Origin: Ambrosia x helenae
Lineage: Eukaryota; Streptophyta; Magnoliopsida; Asterales; Asteraceae
Reading direction: 5' to 3'
NCBI GenBank assembly: GCA_030844895.1
Contig: CM061226.1
Coordinates: 115,492,574 to 115,556,573, forward strand
DNA: 64,000 nucleotides
Shown: piece by piece, positions 32,134-45,813 of the stretch
Numbering within the stretch: the first letter of the stretch is position 1
Layout: every line of letters begins with the position of its first letter
Notes under the pieces: generated by a model
The model's database searches: none
What the model was told of the DNA's origin: nothing
Seen by the model: the letters and a program-made list of their open reading frames with translations, nothing else
Made by a program: the position numbers and the translations under genes

Positions 32134-34003
32134 TCCTATAATAACCCATTTAAGTGTTGTACTTCCTCCGTAACGTGCGGACACCCCACTTGTCTGTAAT
32201 AGTAGGTTCATCAACATATATACTATCTTAACATGATTAGTGACTTGTATAGACATGATTAATGAATTACCTAAACAGAAACACAATGAATACCTGTACA
32301 AAGACATCATGGCCACAATCTCAACTTTAAATAAAAAGAAAACATTGGTCAAAGTAAAATTGTATGACAAGTGAAAAAAATGGAAACAATCATCCCAAAA
32401 CCAACTTAAATATGTTTGAATTTTGATAAATTAAGTCAAAACATAATATTAGGGTACAAAAAGAAACTACACTTTGGTATTTCTTTTCTAGTTCTCTAAA
32501 TATATAAACAATATAAACATATGAGCAACCAAAACTAAATTGACTATTGAGTTCAAAATATGACTTTAACATAAAAAAACATCATAGAGAAAAAACATAA
32601 TCTCCAGCAACAAATACAATGACCAGAACTGAAAAACACAATGAACGGGACAAGAAAACAAATGAACAGACAAAAATAACACAACTGACAGACGAAATAA
32701 CACATTGCGTATTTTTTGCTGAAGATTTGTGTTTTTTTACTGTAATGTGTATTGTGTTTTTGTTTCTTCTGCATAAACAAAAACCCACTAAAAATCATTC
32801 TTTTTGTTTTTTGTATAGCAATATGGTGTAATTTTTTTTTTTTTTTAAAAAAAGTCATAAAAAAGTTATTAACGTTTAATAATCCTGAATGAAAGTGCAC
32901 GTGTCATGCACGTGTGAGAAAAAAAATACAACTTTAATAGTTTTTAGAGGGAATTCAAAGGTAAGGATGGGCTCACCAAGTGTCATGTGTACTATCCCTA
33001 TTCGTTTATTCACGATAAAAGGCTTTAGTAATATCCACTTCATTGCATGTAAGTTTGTGTTTAGAGTGAATAGCTAAAATCGTTCATGAGGTTTGGCTAC
33101 TTTTTTCAGATCCATCCAAAATAGTTTTTTTTTGTTCTCAATGAACCACTGAGATTTACATCTTGTTGCCAAATCTACTGATAAAAGAATACCTGTCAAG
33201 ATTGTTCGAAGACAGTTTCCACTTTCTCTATGCTTTGCAATGACAATAAATAAAAGTCAAGGACAATCGTTTGAACGTGTTGGTTTGTATCTTCCACGTC
33301 CTGTTTTCATTCATGGCTAACTCTATGTTGTTGTTTCCAGGGTCAAAAGTAGGAAGGGCTTAAAGATTTTGATTTGTGATTAGCAAAAACAAGTTTGTAC
33401 AGTCATCACTAATGTGGTATACAAAGAAGTTCTTCAAAATCTTTGAATAACGAACTTTGTCATTTCGTTTTGTTTATATTGACATGTATACATAAAGTGC
33501 AGTGGGTTTGGAAGTTTAATTGTTTATGTTTTTCAATGAATTTAACAATGAAATATGGAAAGAAATATATAAAGTGCAGTGGAGTAAAGTAAAAAACATA
33601 ATGAATGAACTTTGATTTGATAATAACTTTTTAAACATGTTGATTTGTTTCAACATGTTTCAGTGCTTGCAACATCTGATCAGATGATGAAAACATTGAA
33701 GGATGTTGAAACCACAGACGGATAATTCAACAGATGCCACTGTACAGACCAGGTGAACAGATGAATGTCAAGATCTGTTGGACAAAACATATATATCTAA
33801 AAGAAACAGTATTCATCATCTGTCTCTCTTCAACAGAACAGAGCTTAGTAAACTGACTATTTTTGCAGCAGATGATTGACTTCTTGATTTGGTGTTTAGT
33901 AAACAGACCTTGGTAAAGTCTGTTTATCATCTCTATAGTTGGAGACTAATTGTCTTAAAAATTGTTATAGACTTCACGTGTTTTCACACGGGTTTGCCCC
34001 TAG
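32134..34003 (+). mobile_element. Helitron remnant with helicase end
   Basis: 3' end: hairpin CGTGT (33977-33981), loop TTTC, ACACG (33986-33990), then CTAG at 34000-34003 followed by T. This is the Helitron terminus. A helicase C-terminus lies upstream on the same strand. The 5' end is placed at TCCTATAATAACCC (32134) from the TC rule and is tentative. The remaining 1.8 kb is AT-rich with no other gene, far shorter than an autonomous Helitron. Confidence 0.6.
33192..33383 (+). pseudogene. Helitron PIF1-type helicase, C-terminal remnant
   Basis: Reads PVKIVRRQFPLSLCFAMTIN then KSQGQSFERVGLYLPRPVF, the Pif1/RepHel motif V region, followed by LYVVVSRVKSRKGLKILICD, motif VI. An in-frame TAA at 33318 replaces the expected Gln before LYV. 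The natural stop TAG is at 33381. The rest of the RepHel protein is absent. Family identification is strong. Confidence 0.88.
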
Positions 34004-34068
34004 TAACTCCTAATTCCTCGTAACTCCTAATTCCTCAGTTTCCTCAATCTTTTTCATAACATAAACAT

Positions 34069-37000
34069 TTTTTTTATTGGAAAATTTCACTTCATTCCAC
34101 CCAAAAATATGTACATCAAGTAAAGGTTACAAGACTAATGAGTCACTAGTCACAACCTAAAGAACACCAAAACATCTAAAACATGAGTTAAAACATCCGG
34201 GACCTATTTATCAAGTGATCGGCACATCGAAAGCTTTCCATTTCTCCCATGTCCATCCGGCTGGCTTGATCTTGTGATTTACCCAGCTGAACGAAAGTGC
34301 TTGTATTTCGCCGAATAGACCATCCAGATTCACCCTCTTTCCTTGAAAGATTGCAGCGTTTCGTGCCTTCCATATTGTCCATGCAGCAGCATATAAGATT
34401 ACAGGTAACTAGGTTCTTTTGTTTGTCGCAATGTCTCGATTGGTATGAATTTGCAGCAGATCTCGGACCGTAAAAGCGAATATAGGAGGAGTTTTGCACC
34501 ACATACCGATTTTATGCCACAGCCAAGAGGCAATATAACAGGAGGTCAGTAAATGATCTGCGTCCTCTTCACCATCTCCGCACAACTTGCATTCTGTAGA
34601 GCCTTGTATAACGTTTCTTTTCAGCAAACCTTTTTTTTGTAGGCAAGCGGTCTTGTTCGGCCCGCCACATGAAAATAGCTACCTTCTTTGGGACCCCTAT
34701 AACCCACTGAAAAGGGTAAAAAGGGGCTGCGTGAGCCTGCAACATGCTCTTGCACCCAGCCACCGAAAACAGTCCGTCCGAAGCCCCAACCCAAGCCCAT
34801 TGATCCCTGTGTGATGACAGAAATGTACCAGCAACCGGTGCAGAACACTGTTGCAGAGCCGTCAATTCAGAGTGAGAGCTTGGTGCTCGTTTCCAACACC
34901 AACTATGGATACGAGCAGCCACCGATGCTGATTTTTGGCTTTCAATTGCGAACAAGCAGGGGTAACGATCTTTGAGAGGCTCATTGGTCACCCAACAATC
35001 AATCCAGAATATAACATCCTCTCCATTGCCCACCCTTCCTTTAATTGTGGCTGGTATATTCAATCCTTGCTCCAAAACAACATCGCCAACCTTATGAATC
35101 ACATTCCATACCCGGAGATCCCCCTTCGAACCGGAAGATACGAACCTGAACTGTTGGAGTAATGAATGGCTTGCACAACACGGCCCCAAAGAGCATCCTT
35201 TTCCAATTTAAACCGCCACCACCACTTGACGGTTAGGCTTTCGTTCATTGATTTTAGGGATCCAAATCCTAGACCCCCTTTGGCCGTAGGACCCATGACA
35301 CGCTCCCACGCAATCCAGTTTAGATTAGACTTGTCTTCATCCCCACCCCATAAAAAGCGGCGTCTGAGTGCTTCTAAAGAGTTGATAACCCCGATTGGTG
35401 CTTTGAATAGTGAAAAGAAATACAACGGAAGGCTATCAAGGACCGCCCATATTAAGACCACCCGACCACCAAAAGATAAATGTTTGGCTTTCCATTTCGA
35501 TAGTCGTTTTTTAAATATTTCAATCACCGGATCCCAGAACTTTACTTGGTTCATTTTTGCGCCTACCGGGACCCCAAATACTTGCACGGTAGGTTGTCCG
35601 CTTTACAACCTATTAATTTAGCCATGACTTCAGTGCTAGACTGGTTCACACCTATGCCATAAAGCGAAGTCTTGTTGTAATTCATTTTCAGCCCGGAAAT
35701 TAAAGGAAAACATCGCATCAGTCGTACAATATTACGGACATTGGACTCTCCCCATTCCCCAAAAATACTATATCATCCGCGTAAATTAGGTGAGTCATAA
35801 TTGGCCCGCCATTTGGTAACCCGCAACCCCCGAATCAGACCCAGATCGTTAGCCTTGTGGATAAAACTAGTGAGCGCCTCCATGGCCATGATAAACAAAA
35901 ATGGGGATAGCGGGTCTCCTTGTCGAACACCCCTAAAGCACTGGAATTTTCTAGACGGTGATCCGTTAATCAAAACCGATTGTCTAGAGGACTCCAAGAA
36001 GCCTTTAATCCACATCCTCCACCTCGTGTTGTAGGCCTTTTCCATATCAATCTTAAGAAGGAATGCTTCAATTCGTGATGCTTTAGCCCAGGAGCAGACT
36101 TTGTTTAGAATCAAAGGGCTGTCCAAAATATTTCTTGACGCTAGAAAATCGGATTGTTCCTCGGAGATCACTGAATCAATAATCGCCTTTACTGGGTTAG
36201 CTAGTACTTTGGATATGATTTTTTGAGATACAACCAATGAGGCTTATGGGTCTGAAGTCATTAAAAGATATAGGGTCAAGGCCTTTGGGTATCAAAGCAA
36301 TGAAGGACGAGCCACACCCCCGGTTTATCACCCCGTATCATCTTCATAATGTCATCTTTCAATAGAACCCAGAAGTGTTTAATGAAACCGAATGTAAAGC
36401 CGTCGGGCCCCGGCGCTCGGTCGGACCCACAATCCCATACAGCCGCTTTTACTTCTTGCACCGAAAACAGGGACACCAAGTTGTTTGCATTCGTAGCCGA
36501 GATTTGTTTCAACGACGGGCATGAGAAAGAGGGTCGTGTCTGCATTGGTTCCCGGAACTTGAACACGAAAAATTTCCATGCCTCCTCCTTAATACGGGTG
36601 GGATCGGTCACCCACTCGTTGTTTATTTGAATACCATTCAGTCTATTGGATCCGACGTTATTGTTTATCATTCCATGAAAGAAAGACGAATTTTCATCAC
36701 CCTCAATCATCCACTTTATTCGAGACTGCTGCTTCAGATCTTGAGCTATTTCGGAGTTGATGTCTTCCAATTTCCTTTTACTTTCCACCCATTCCGCAAC
36801 TTCTGTCTCAGACAAAGTGGCGCTCTCCATACGGTTATCGAGAGTAGCAATTCTTCTCTCAATATTCTTTTTCACCATACCCCGATTATCCCATTCAGTT
36901 GACAACCACACCTTGAGTTTGTCTTTAATTCGCTTGAGTTTGTGGGCCAGCATAGAATCAGCAGGCCCGTTGTGGACAGGTTCGTTATAAGCCGAGACGA

Positions 37001-39190
37001 CCACCATGTCCGGCCCGGGTCTCCCCAGAGAGGAGTTAAAAAATTGGAAAGGTGTCGCACCATAATTTATTCTGGAAGTAGAGAGTACAATCGGACTGTG
37101 GTCTGATGCTAATCTTGGCATTGTAGTTACAGAGGCATCCGGCCAGGCGTTCCAGAAAGTGTCACATACCAAGAAGCGGTCGATCTTACTAAGTTTGTCA
37201 CCTGCGTCGGAAATTCTTGTAAATTCCCCCCCTCCCCCCATGGGATACTCGTTTTAAACCATTGAGTTCGATAAAACTGTTAAAATCGTTTGCACAGGTC
37301 GAATTAAATTCACAGTTAAAACGTTCCTCCGGTACTCGAACTGTGTTAAAGTCACCCAATAGCACCCACAAACCATCTGCTCCTGTTAAAATCTGAGATA
37401 GTTCACCCCATAATTCCTTTTTCTGTCTAAGCCCTTGAGGTGCATATATGTTCCCAATATTCAACTTAGTCCTTGACTGCCTAAGGATCCAGTTACTATC
37501 AGAAAATTCTGATGTCGGGTGGTATTTGTTTTTAGAAAAATTCCAGGGTCCCAACATGACAATAACCCACCCGATCTGCCTTCTGAATTAACCCAATCAA
37601 ACTCCACGGACCTCCTTCCCCACATTTTTTGAACCTGAATTCTAGAGCCGTCTTGTATTTTTGTTTCTTGTATGCCCACAAAACTTGCTTTATGTTCTCT
37701 AATGATTTCCCCCACCGAAAGGATTTTGTTATCCTCTCCTAACCCCCTAACATTGTAAGATAAATAAATCATTGGACCACAGAAAACTCACCTTCATCCA
37801 TGATTGAACGAGCCAGCTCATCTTCAAAGTCGTCCAAATGAATACCCACTGCGGCACCCAAATCTGCTGTTTCCGAAGCTTCCATAAGAGCAACCGGATT
37901 CGCATCATCCTGTGAAAGGGTTTGATCTTGAGGGACATGGTTGGTATGGTTGATTGGGTTCAGAGTTGGAGGAATAGGTATGTCAGTGAAAAGATCTATG
38001 GATGGTAGAGGAGCACAGGACACCGATCTGGACGACAGAGTCTTCTTTTGTAAAAAAGGGAATTGGTAATGGGTCGCCTGGGATAGCAAGGAGTGGGCTA
38101 AGAAGAGGGGGTGTTTAAATCTATTAAATCATCGTTTGGCCCAAAATCGAACCTAGCCCGTTTACGAGAGGAGCCCAATACTGAGAGGGGGTTGTTTGTC
38201 GTATCCATGGGCCCACCATTCATATTTTCCCCATAACACGCCTGGTCGGCCGCCAAAGTAGCATTAATAATTATCTCGGGAATCAGCGGTTCATTTAATG
38301 CAGAGGAGTACCCATGTACGTTCAAATCCAACGACTGTTGGTCTTCAACCTGACTATCGGAATTCCTAATCGGAACATCGGTCGCCGGATTGTTCTCCGT
38401 CAGCCCATTTTCCAGATTAGGACCCGACATCTCCACATACAACTTATTCCCCGTCAATTCATTTTCTAGATTGATCACCGACGTTTCCACATCCGAGTTG
38501 GTCTCCCTGTTGTTTTCACCGTCCACTGGAATTTCACCTTCCTCCATGTCGTTATCGTGTTTGCCATTTCTACCGGAGGATTCTGGTGAATTGGATACTA
38601 CAGTATCATAAGTTTTGCCGTTCTCCGCATCATAGATAATTCCTTGGCTGTTTTTGAGATTGGCTTTCACAAAATCCGGACACCAAGTTTCATCCATTTC
38701 GTTCACCCAAACTTTGAAACGGTTACGTTTCCACTGAATTTCCACCTCATCAGAAATACGTTTACCATTCTTGACAAGTACGGCCACTTGCTCCATCGAG
38801 AAGTTTCCATCTCTACTGCTAGCAACCGACCCGTGCACCACCTCCCCGCACGCAGCGACAATAATGTCGAACACCTCTTTGTCCCATAAATGTAGCGGAA
38901 TGCCCGTTATCTTTAACCATGCGACACGTTCGAAAGGTAGATTCTAACCATTCCATACTTCCAAATTGTGAAACCATAGCCCCCACTCCTCCTTTCTTTC
39001 GTTTAGGAACGATTTAGCCATTCCGGACGAAAGAAAAGAGAGTATGATAGTCATGCCAGCAACATATTTCATCGTCACGTCAACCACCTTGGAAACTTTA
39101 AGAAAATCCTCTAATCGGCAAAGCCGAGTGAGGTCCTTTGCCTTGCCTATGAGAGAGCATCTTCCGAGCATCGTCTTAGTTGAGAAGAAT
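34069..39190 (-). pseudogene. Plant L1-type LINE, minus strand, multiply broken
   Basis: Non-LTR retrotransposon read right to left. 39171-38098: DUF4283-like nucleic-acid-binding part of the first protein (FDIIVAACGEVVHGSVASS), then an acidic linker. 37772-36276: AP-type endonuclease (SYNVRGLG, GIQETKI, LLGDFNTVR, SDHSPIV), frame change near 37230 beside a C-run. 36290-35099: reverse transcriptase (EEQSDFLASRNI, FRGVRQGDPLSPFLF, YADDIVF at 35772-35783 in a frame different from the preceding stretch). 35000-34409: zf-RVT end (CKLCGDGEEDADHLL). A T-run at 34069-34076 marks the poly(A) tail. Several frameshifts and stops make it inactive. The 5' end appears truncated; no TATA or clear target duplication was found. 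It would have worked by target-primed reverse transcription. Confidence 0.92.
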
Positions 39191-40024
39191 TTACTATCAT
39201 TGCATAGTGTACAACCAAGTTATGGATAAACAAACAATAATGCAAAGGTTCAACTTTTAAAGCATGATCAAGTTGTATTTTTTTAATGACTAACAAACAG
39301 ATGTCCCGCTTAGCCAGGGTACCCACCAATTGGTAAAAAAACCATCCTATATGTCTATAGGCGAAGACACGTCTTAGGTATCTGACCAAGCTGTAAGTTA
39401 ATAAGAAAAAAATATAAATCAAAACAAATATGTAAAATTGTAAAAATACCCCTCAATTACAACTTTTGTTTTATTTCATCCTATAATTCATGTATCTTTG
39501 TGTATCTAGTTATTTAATTTTACATTTTTATAATTTGGGACCCTAAAAAAATAGGTGTGCAAAACCCTTTTTATTTTTACTTCTCCTTAATTCCCTTTTG
39601 TCGATATCACAACCTACAACAATTACGACTTTTGATAATATTTTTAATTAAAGAGTGGTTAACTACAATTTCACTCGATTAATAAAGTATAACATGGATG
39701 GTCGTCATTCCAAATAAGAGAAAAAAGGGCATGAAAGTCGCCTATTTTTAAAACATACTTTGCCTCTTGATTAAAACCAACCACACCTTTTCGTTTAATT
39801 TATAATGTAGTTATTATATAATAACGAACTGTTCTAAACCTACATGTGGCATATCGCATTTTCCAATTAATATTCTTTGTTCTAAATTTAACTTTTTTTC
39901 ACCTTCGTGGGTCTTAAAAGTCTTTCATTGTTCAAACTCTTTACAATAGCATTCCTTTGGTTTAATTAAGCTCCAATTCAGTATCATTCTAGGTAAAATG
40001 CCATTATTATGTGTATACATACAA
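39191..40024. other. AT-rich spacer
   Basis: No gene, element end or structured repeat recognised. Confidence 0.6.
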
Positions 40025-40325
40025 GACTATAAGGAGTGGGGGGCGGGAAAGAGGAGGATGAAGCGCCATGTGGCACTTGTGGGACCTTTGTGGGGGGGAA
40101 AATAATTGTGGGGAGTGGAAGGGGGGGAAGAAATAATATTATATTGTGTTAAAGTTAAAAAAAAAAAAAAACTGACCAATAGATCGCTGCCACCTCACCC
40201 CCACCCCAAGCCCCATGCCAGTGGCTTTCCTCCCCCCCCCCCCCACTCCCGCCCCCTCTCCACGCTGCCTTGCGGCGGTGTTCCCCCCCTTCCCGCCCTC
40301 TCTCCCGCCCCCACTCCGCATAGTC
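40025..40325. mobile_element. Harbinger-type MITE, 301 bp
   Basis: Left end GACTATAAGGAGTGGGGGGC mirrors the right end (other strand GACTATGCGGAGTGGGGGCG). Flanks CAA and TAA are a slightly decayed 3-bp duplication. C- and G-rich runs, no coding. Its ends match the split Harbinger element at 15532-31932. Confidence 0.8.
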
Positions 40326-42564
40326 TAAACACAATACACATACATATGCTAGGATTTGGCTACAATGCTTAAAACTCTTAAAAAGTACACAAAGCCAAGG
40401 AGTATGGTAAAATACTGTCATAAAACACCCAAAACTCACATATAAGAGAGTGAATATTACTAAAACACTATATTCAAACCCTAAGAGTCCATAAATTTTC
40501 AAAAACACACCATCATACACCTGTAGATATAAAACACCACATGATAATCAATATAAAACACAATACTATCAGACAAAACACACTGTGGTTAGATATCTAA
40601 TGAGTAATTTAAAAATAAATTGATATGTTCCATAATTAAGAGTGTCTAGGGTGAGCAGTAATTGGACCGTCAATCGAAACAAATACGGAACCGAACTGAA
40701 TTAACTGAACATTGGTGATAGGTGTTTTTTGAAACCTTGGTTAACCAAACCGAACCATTCATATTTTCATATATTTCAAGCTTTTATACTTCCATATAAT
40801 GTACATCATATTTTATACCTCCATTTCATGTATTTCTAAGGAAAAAAATTAGTTTAACGTCTACGTTTGGTTTTAATGCCAACCAATTTAACCGGTCTAA
40901 ATTGAAAACTGACAATCTAAGTGAATAAACTAAACCGAATGATTATAAAATATATTAACCAATGACTTCGGTTTCGGTTGATGACTAACTGAATTGCGCA
41001 CAAATCTCGCAATGTCGGCATTTCCAGTCACATCGCTTAAGTACTTTTTTAGTATCTATTACTATTTTATAAAACATATTAGGAGGGCATAATAGTCATT
41101 TGACCAAAAATCTTAATTTTTAAGACTCCTACAACTTATATGCCTTCAGGTAAACTATGTAATGCATAATCAAAGACAACCCTCTAAATGGGTCAATACA
41201 CAATTTTACAGGCGGGAAACAAAAACCAAATCTCATTTCAAAACTCAAACTCACATCTCACTTACTTCATTCAATACTTTCTCTCCCTTTCTCTCCCGCT
41301 CTGTCACACCACATCTACAATGGAAATACATGGCGTGATAAAAAGAAAGGTTTCTCAGCTAAGATTAGAACAAAACATTTTTCTAAAAAGATCATTACAT
41401 TAAACATTGAAATTGTCAACTTGTTATCAGAGTTACATGTACCATAATTAAATACCAATAGAAATCCGACTTTACTAATCATCCCCCGCACTAGCCATGC
41501 TCGATCGTCATCCATTTCATCTACCTAAAAGATATGTTAAGAAATCATCAATATATAAAAATATTGGTGAGTTCATAGGTTTTATTTTTTTCATGGCAGA
41601 AGGGGCAACAAAACCATTTATAAAACTAGTGCTCGTAACGGAAATAAGAACAAGTATGACCCGTTCAGGAGCCCAAACGTCCAAGTTCAATGGTGTCGCC
41701 CAGGGCCCATAACCAAACCAAGATAAAAATTACCCCGCACGTTTCTTGATCCAACAACGAAATTGGCAATACAATGCACCTTCTTGTGTAATCACAGAAC
41801 TGACGCTATCGGCACGAGGTGGGCATTGTCGAGCACCAATACAACTGCGTATTGTTTCCGACGAGCGGCGGACTCCCCGTATATCCCCTTCAAAGGAAAC
41901 AATTGGTTATAGTACACTGTGAGGGTTTTGCCCTAACTAGCTTACCATTACTCATGCACCCATCTTATTACTTTTGAGATGTCCATAAGTTACATCACAA
42001 TTTAAGACAAACATATATTTCCCCCAGGTTTATAAACATTTAAAAAGTTAAAAGTGGCCATGAAAGTCATCTTAATTATAACAGCACAACAACAATCCTA
42101 GAGAATAACAACTTGTCCAAGTCCACAACCTACAAGTGTCTTAGACGTATAAGACACAAGGTACATAGTGTGTGTTTAACCGACAAGTTGTTTACCCAAC
42201 TCCCAACACCAATATTTCGGTTGAAGTTCAGTTTAATTAGAAAAATATGTCCTAAGCCTGTTGGTGATAGATTTACCCTTTTTAAGTTATCAACAACTTA
42301 AGTTTTATATCTAATAATATTAATTCCCAAGTTAGCTTGGTTCGTCACCTCGAACCCCAATCACTGACCGATTTACCACTCACGTCGTGATCGCTATGCT
42401 ATTAACTTGAATTAATATTACGTTATTATCTCGACTCGACTCACTTTACCGTACGCTTATCATCTCGCGGATAATGTAATAGAATCTTGTCGATCGATAT
42501 TTACTTCCACGTTAAGTATTTTAATATTTTTCGTAAGTATTTACAACACACACTTACAATATAT
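40326..42564. other. Unassigned AT-rich region
   Basis: 2.2 kb without a recognisable gene. Contains GGTTCGGTT/AACCGAACC-type words at 40700-40990, possibly a decayed hAT MITE, and short open frames (around 41188-41710 and 42113-42301) with no family resemblance. Confidence 0.5.
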
Positions 42565-42665
42565 CTATCTATACATCTAATATTTAAAAGCAATGTGGGA
42601 CACTTGGCACTCCCACATTGCAAGTTCAATTCTCTCTCCTCCCATATTGTGCCACATGGCACAAC
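42565..42665 (+). other. Helitron-like 5' end with two hairpins
   Basis: TCTATACATCTAATATTTAAAAG is Helitron-5'-like. GCAATGTGGGA (42590-42600) and TCCCACATTGC (42611-42621) form a perfect 11-bp stem. TTGTGCC/GGCACAA follows within 40 bp. No matching 3' end was found. Confidence 0.4.
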
Positions 42666-45145
42666 AATTTAATTTATAAAATTTTTCTTTTTTCTAAAAA
42701 TAAAAAATCATTAATTATATTAAATTTGGTAATTCATTATGATTATTATTTTGGTCAAAAGCATTTATGGGCTTCTCATTCACGCCATCAACATTCAAAC
42801 CCTACATTACATTGTGTTTCTACTGTAATCTCTATCAATCTCCCAATTCGAATTCGAAGGTATGAAACTCACGATAATTTCCTCTCTCTAAACCCTAATT
42901 CTTTCCGCAAGACTGAAGGTATTGTTTTTTTCGTCTTCATCCCCCGATTGTTTTTTACCTTCAGTTAGCATTTTACGGTTTCTAAAATGAACGTTAATTG
43001 CTTAGTTCTTGGTTAGTTTGTTTTAGAGCATTAGATTTTGGGTTTGGATATTTTGTTCTATTCATACATGTAGTTTCATTTTGTTCATATCTAGGTTATA
43101 CAAGCAATGTTTTAAAAGCCGGTTTATACTGGTCGATTGAACCAGTTATACTGCTTACCAATGTCCTGAACAACACAAATCAGTCTGCTAATTTGGGAAA
43201 CGGTAAAGGATTTAAACAACAAACATTTGCTTTCCATCCACCTATGGTAGTCCAGACACATGTTGCAATTTATAAGTCTACTTTCTTTTGTCTCGTTGCC
43301 TACGATAGTTACTTAAAACCTTAGCAATTCAAGATTTAGCTAAATGCTTCTTTTATTAGTTTAACTATGTTGGTTTCCCCGATATTGGTCCGTCGCAGAT
43401 AATTTGTGTAGTTTTATTATATTTTCATTAGCCAATTTGTGTAGTTTTATTATATTTTCATTCTTTCTTGTATGTTTTGATAAAGATTCAACTTGCTCAC
43501 TGATATGTTGCAAAACATATCTATTTTCCTTTGTATTTCTTGTTATTTTTTAGTAATTTAATTAGTGTTTTTATTAGTTTTTAGCTTTTATTTACTTAAT
43601 TTTTACATGTACTCGTGCATGATAGGAGTGCAAAACGAGGCAAAAAGAAGAAGGAACGCATGCACGGTGAAATTGGAATTGAAAAATCAAGACACTCCGG
43701 TCTTTGTGCCACACGAAGACCACAAGAATTTTGTTCACGACGCGCAAACAACTTGGAATCAAGGCTCGACTGTTTTGTCCCTCAGACCACACGAGAGACC
43801 TCTGTTTTACGGTTCATGACACGCAAACCAAGCTAAAGTCAGCTAAAAGTTTTCAACTTTTCATTGTCATATATAAATACGTTAACTAACCCTAATCGTG
43901 AAAACACACCCACACGTAAATTGAGAGAGCTTTGGACGATTTTGGAGCTAAGGAACTAGATTTTGGGCCTTAGATCAAGTGTGGAGCTATATACGGATGT
44001 GATTTCGGTTTTCATACTTTGTCTCATACTTCATAAACATGTTGGATCTGTTTTGTTTTATGGATTTGATTATGTTTTCTATTTTTATGAGTAGCTAAAC
44101 TCTTTGTAGCTGCTTAGGTTAGATGAACTAGACTACATTCTCTGAAGTAATGACTTTAGTTTTTGATTGAATTGTGTTGATTTATTTTGTTCTTTGCTAT
44201 TGATTTTGAATATCGCATGTTGGTATTGATTGAGATTATTGTTTGTTTGTTACTTTTGTTGGTCTAGGCATAGAGAAATATCCCATAGATTCAGAAATCA
44301 TTATAGGTTGTCAATTGTTAGATTTTCGGTCTAGTTCTTATCATTAGAGGTAATACAAATTTAACAAATACTAAAATCAATCAACTAAAGTATGCATCCT
44401 TTCCTGGTGATTCGAGAAATGATTCGAGATTGCTAGGTGTTTAGCAGGGAGTTGTTTGCCAGTTTGGAGGCCGATAGCTCAGATTCATTTGTTTACTGGG
44501 TATTTTAGTTTTCAAAGTATAGTTAGATTCACAATTGGAGGGTTTTGGCACCACAATTGCCTTATACATGTCATTTGTGCGATTTGCCATCGCTGGGCGA
44601 GCCAGTTCATCTTAGCACTTCTTCACAATGTCCCACTTTCGAGCACATATTATAATTTTTAGCTAGAGGTTTATTGGGTTAACTCAAGGTCTTCAGTCAA
44701 TTACCAGAGTCAGGTTTCTTTGCATGTGTCTAGGGATTGACGCATAGGTATTCCTTAATTTCTCACCATATTTTATCGCATAACTAGTCCCAGTTTTCTA
44801 TTTTGCCACTCTTAATTTCTCAATTTTTTTAACTATGTATTCATTTGTTTTAGTAGTTAATTAGTTAAAACTTCCAAAAATCTACTTTACCAAATTAGAA
44901 CTCGATAAAGCTTGCGTTACCAGAACCATTGTGACCGAGGCTCAATGCTTCTCCATCGCTTGACTGCTTGAGTTATCTTTTCATCGTGGTAAAACAGTTG
45001 AGCAAGAGAAGAATGGGGTCTCCAAACTACTATCTTTAGAATTTTAGACAATTAGACCCATCAACTGCTTGGTAAAAATGTATCTGTGTTTTTAAAGGTT
45101 GTTTGTGCAATTCTTAGATTATGTCATATTTGACAAAAATATATA
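42666..45145. other. Unassigned region
   Basis: 2.5 kb with several short open frames (42998-43324, 43565-43836, 44456-44662) that I cannot place in any family. A 33-bp direct duplication lies at about 43399-43460. A TATA-like TATATAAATACG near 43870 is followed by a leader-like stretch with AACCCTAATCGTG, which may be an LTR or captured promoter. No protein motif supports a gene. Confidence 0.45.
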
Positions 45146-45151
45146 TATATA

Positions 45152-45813
45152 CTAGTGGGAAGCCCGCGCGATGCGGCGGGGTAACCAATTTACAAATATA
45201 AGTATAATTTAGGTAAAGATAACTTAAAAATGTAGTACCAAAAGATAATGGAATCAATATATTCCCCCGCGCTACACGTAGCAAATCATTTGGGAGCGTT
45301 TACATGCTGTTTGATCGGAATCGACTGTTCTGAAAATTACAAACCAAATGCAAATTGTGTGTTACGCAGTAACACATTTGCAATATTTGCATTGGTGTTT
45401 TCATTTCATTTTATTTTATATAATTTATAAGAGTGTGATGTCTTTTCATATTTCTTCAAGTAATTAATTGATAGATCATTTAACATCCAAAAGAGTTGCA
45501 TTTCTTAAAATTTAATGAAAAAATCGGTCTTAAATTTACGAGGGGTTAAAAAGTTGAGGAGTTAGTGTCTCGTCATATTTCCTCAAGTAATAAATTGATA
45601 AACCATTTAGTGTTCTTAGGAGTTGTATCACTTAAAATTTAATGAAAAATTGGACCTAAATTTATGATGGGTTAAAGGTGTAAGTAATGCATAAAAGACA
45701 AATTTGCCCTTAAAAAGCTTTTAATATGTGAATTATGTGGTGTACCTTAAGAAATTACACTTGTACTTCTTAAATTTTAAGAAGTCCCTATAAAATGCTT
45801 TATAATATAGTAT
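45152..45813 (-). mobile_element. Non-autonomous Helitron, minus strand
   Basis: Minus-strand 3' end: CTAG (45152-45155) preceded by a GC-rich hairpin CCCGC/GCGGG (45163-45167 with 45176-45180). The 5' end resembles ACTATATTATAAAGC near 45813. An alternative 5' end TCTATACTATATTATAAAGC lies at 46501. Inside, about 125 bp are directly duplicated (45438-45560 and 45563-45683). No coding. Confidence 0.65.

Noticed and set aside
34587..35621. Plus-strand frames of 75-151 residues
   Set aside because: Shadows of the minus-strand LINE reverse transcriptase and zf-RVT region.
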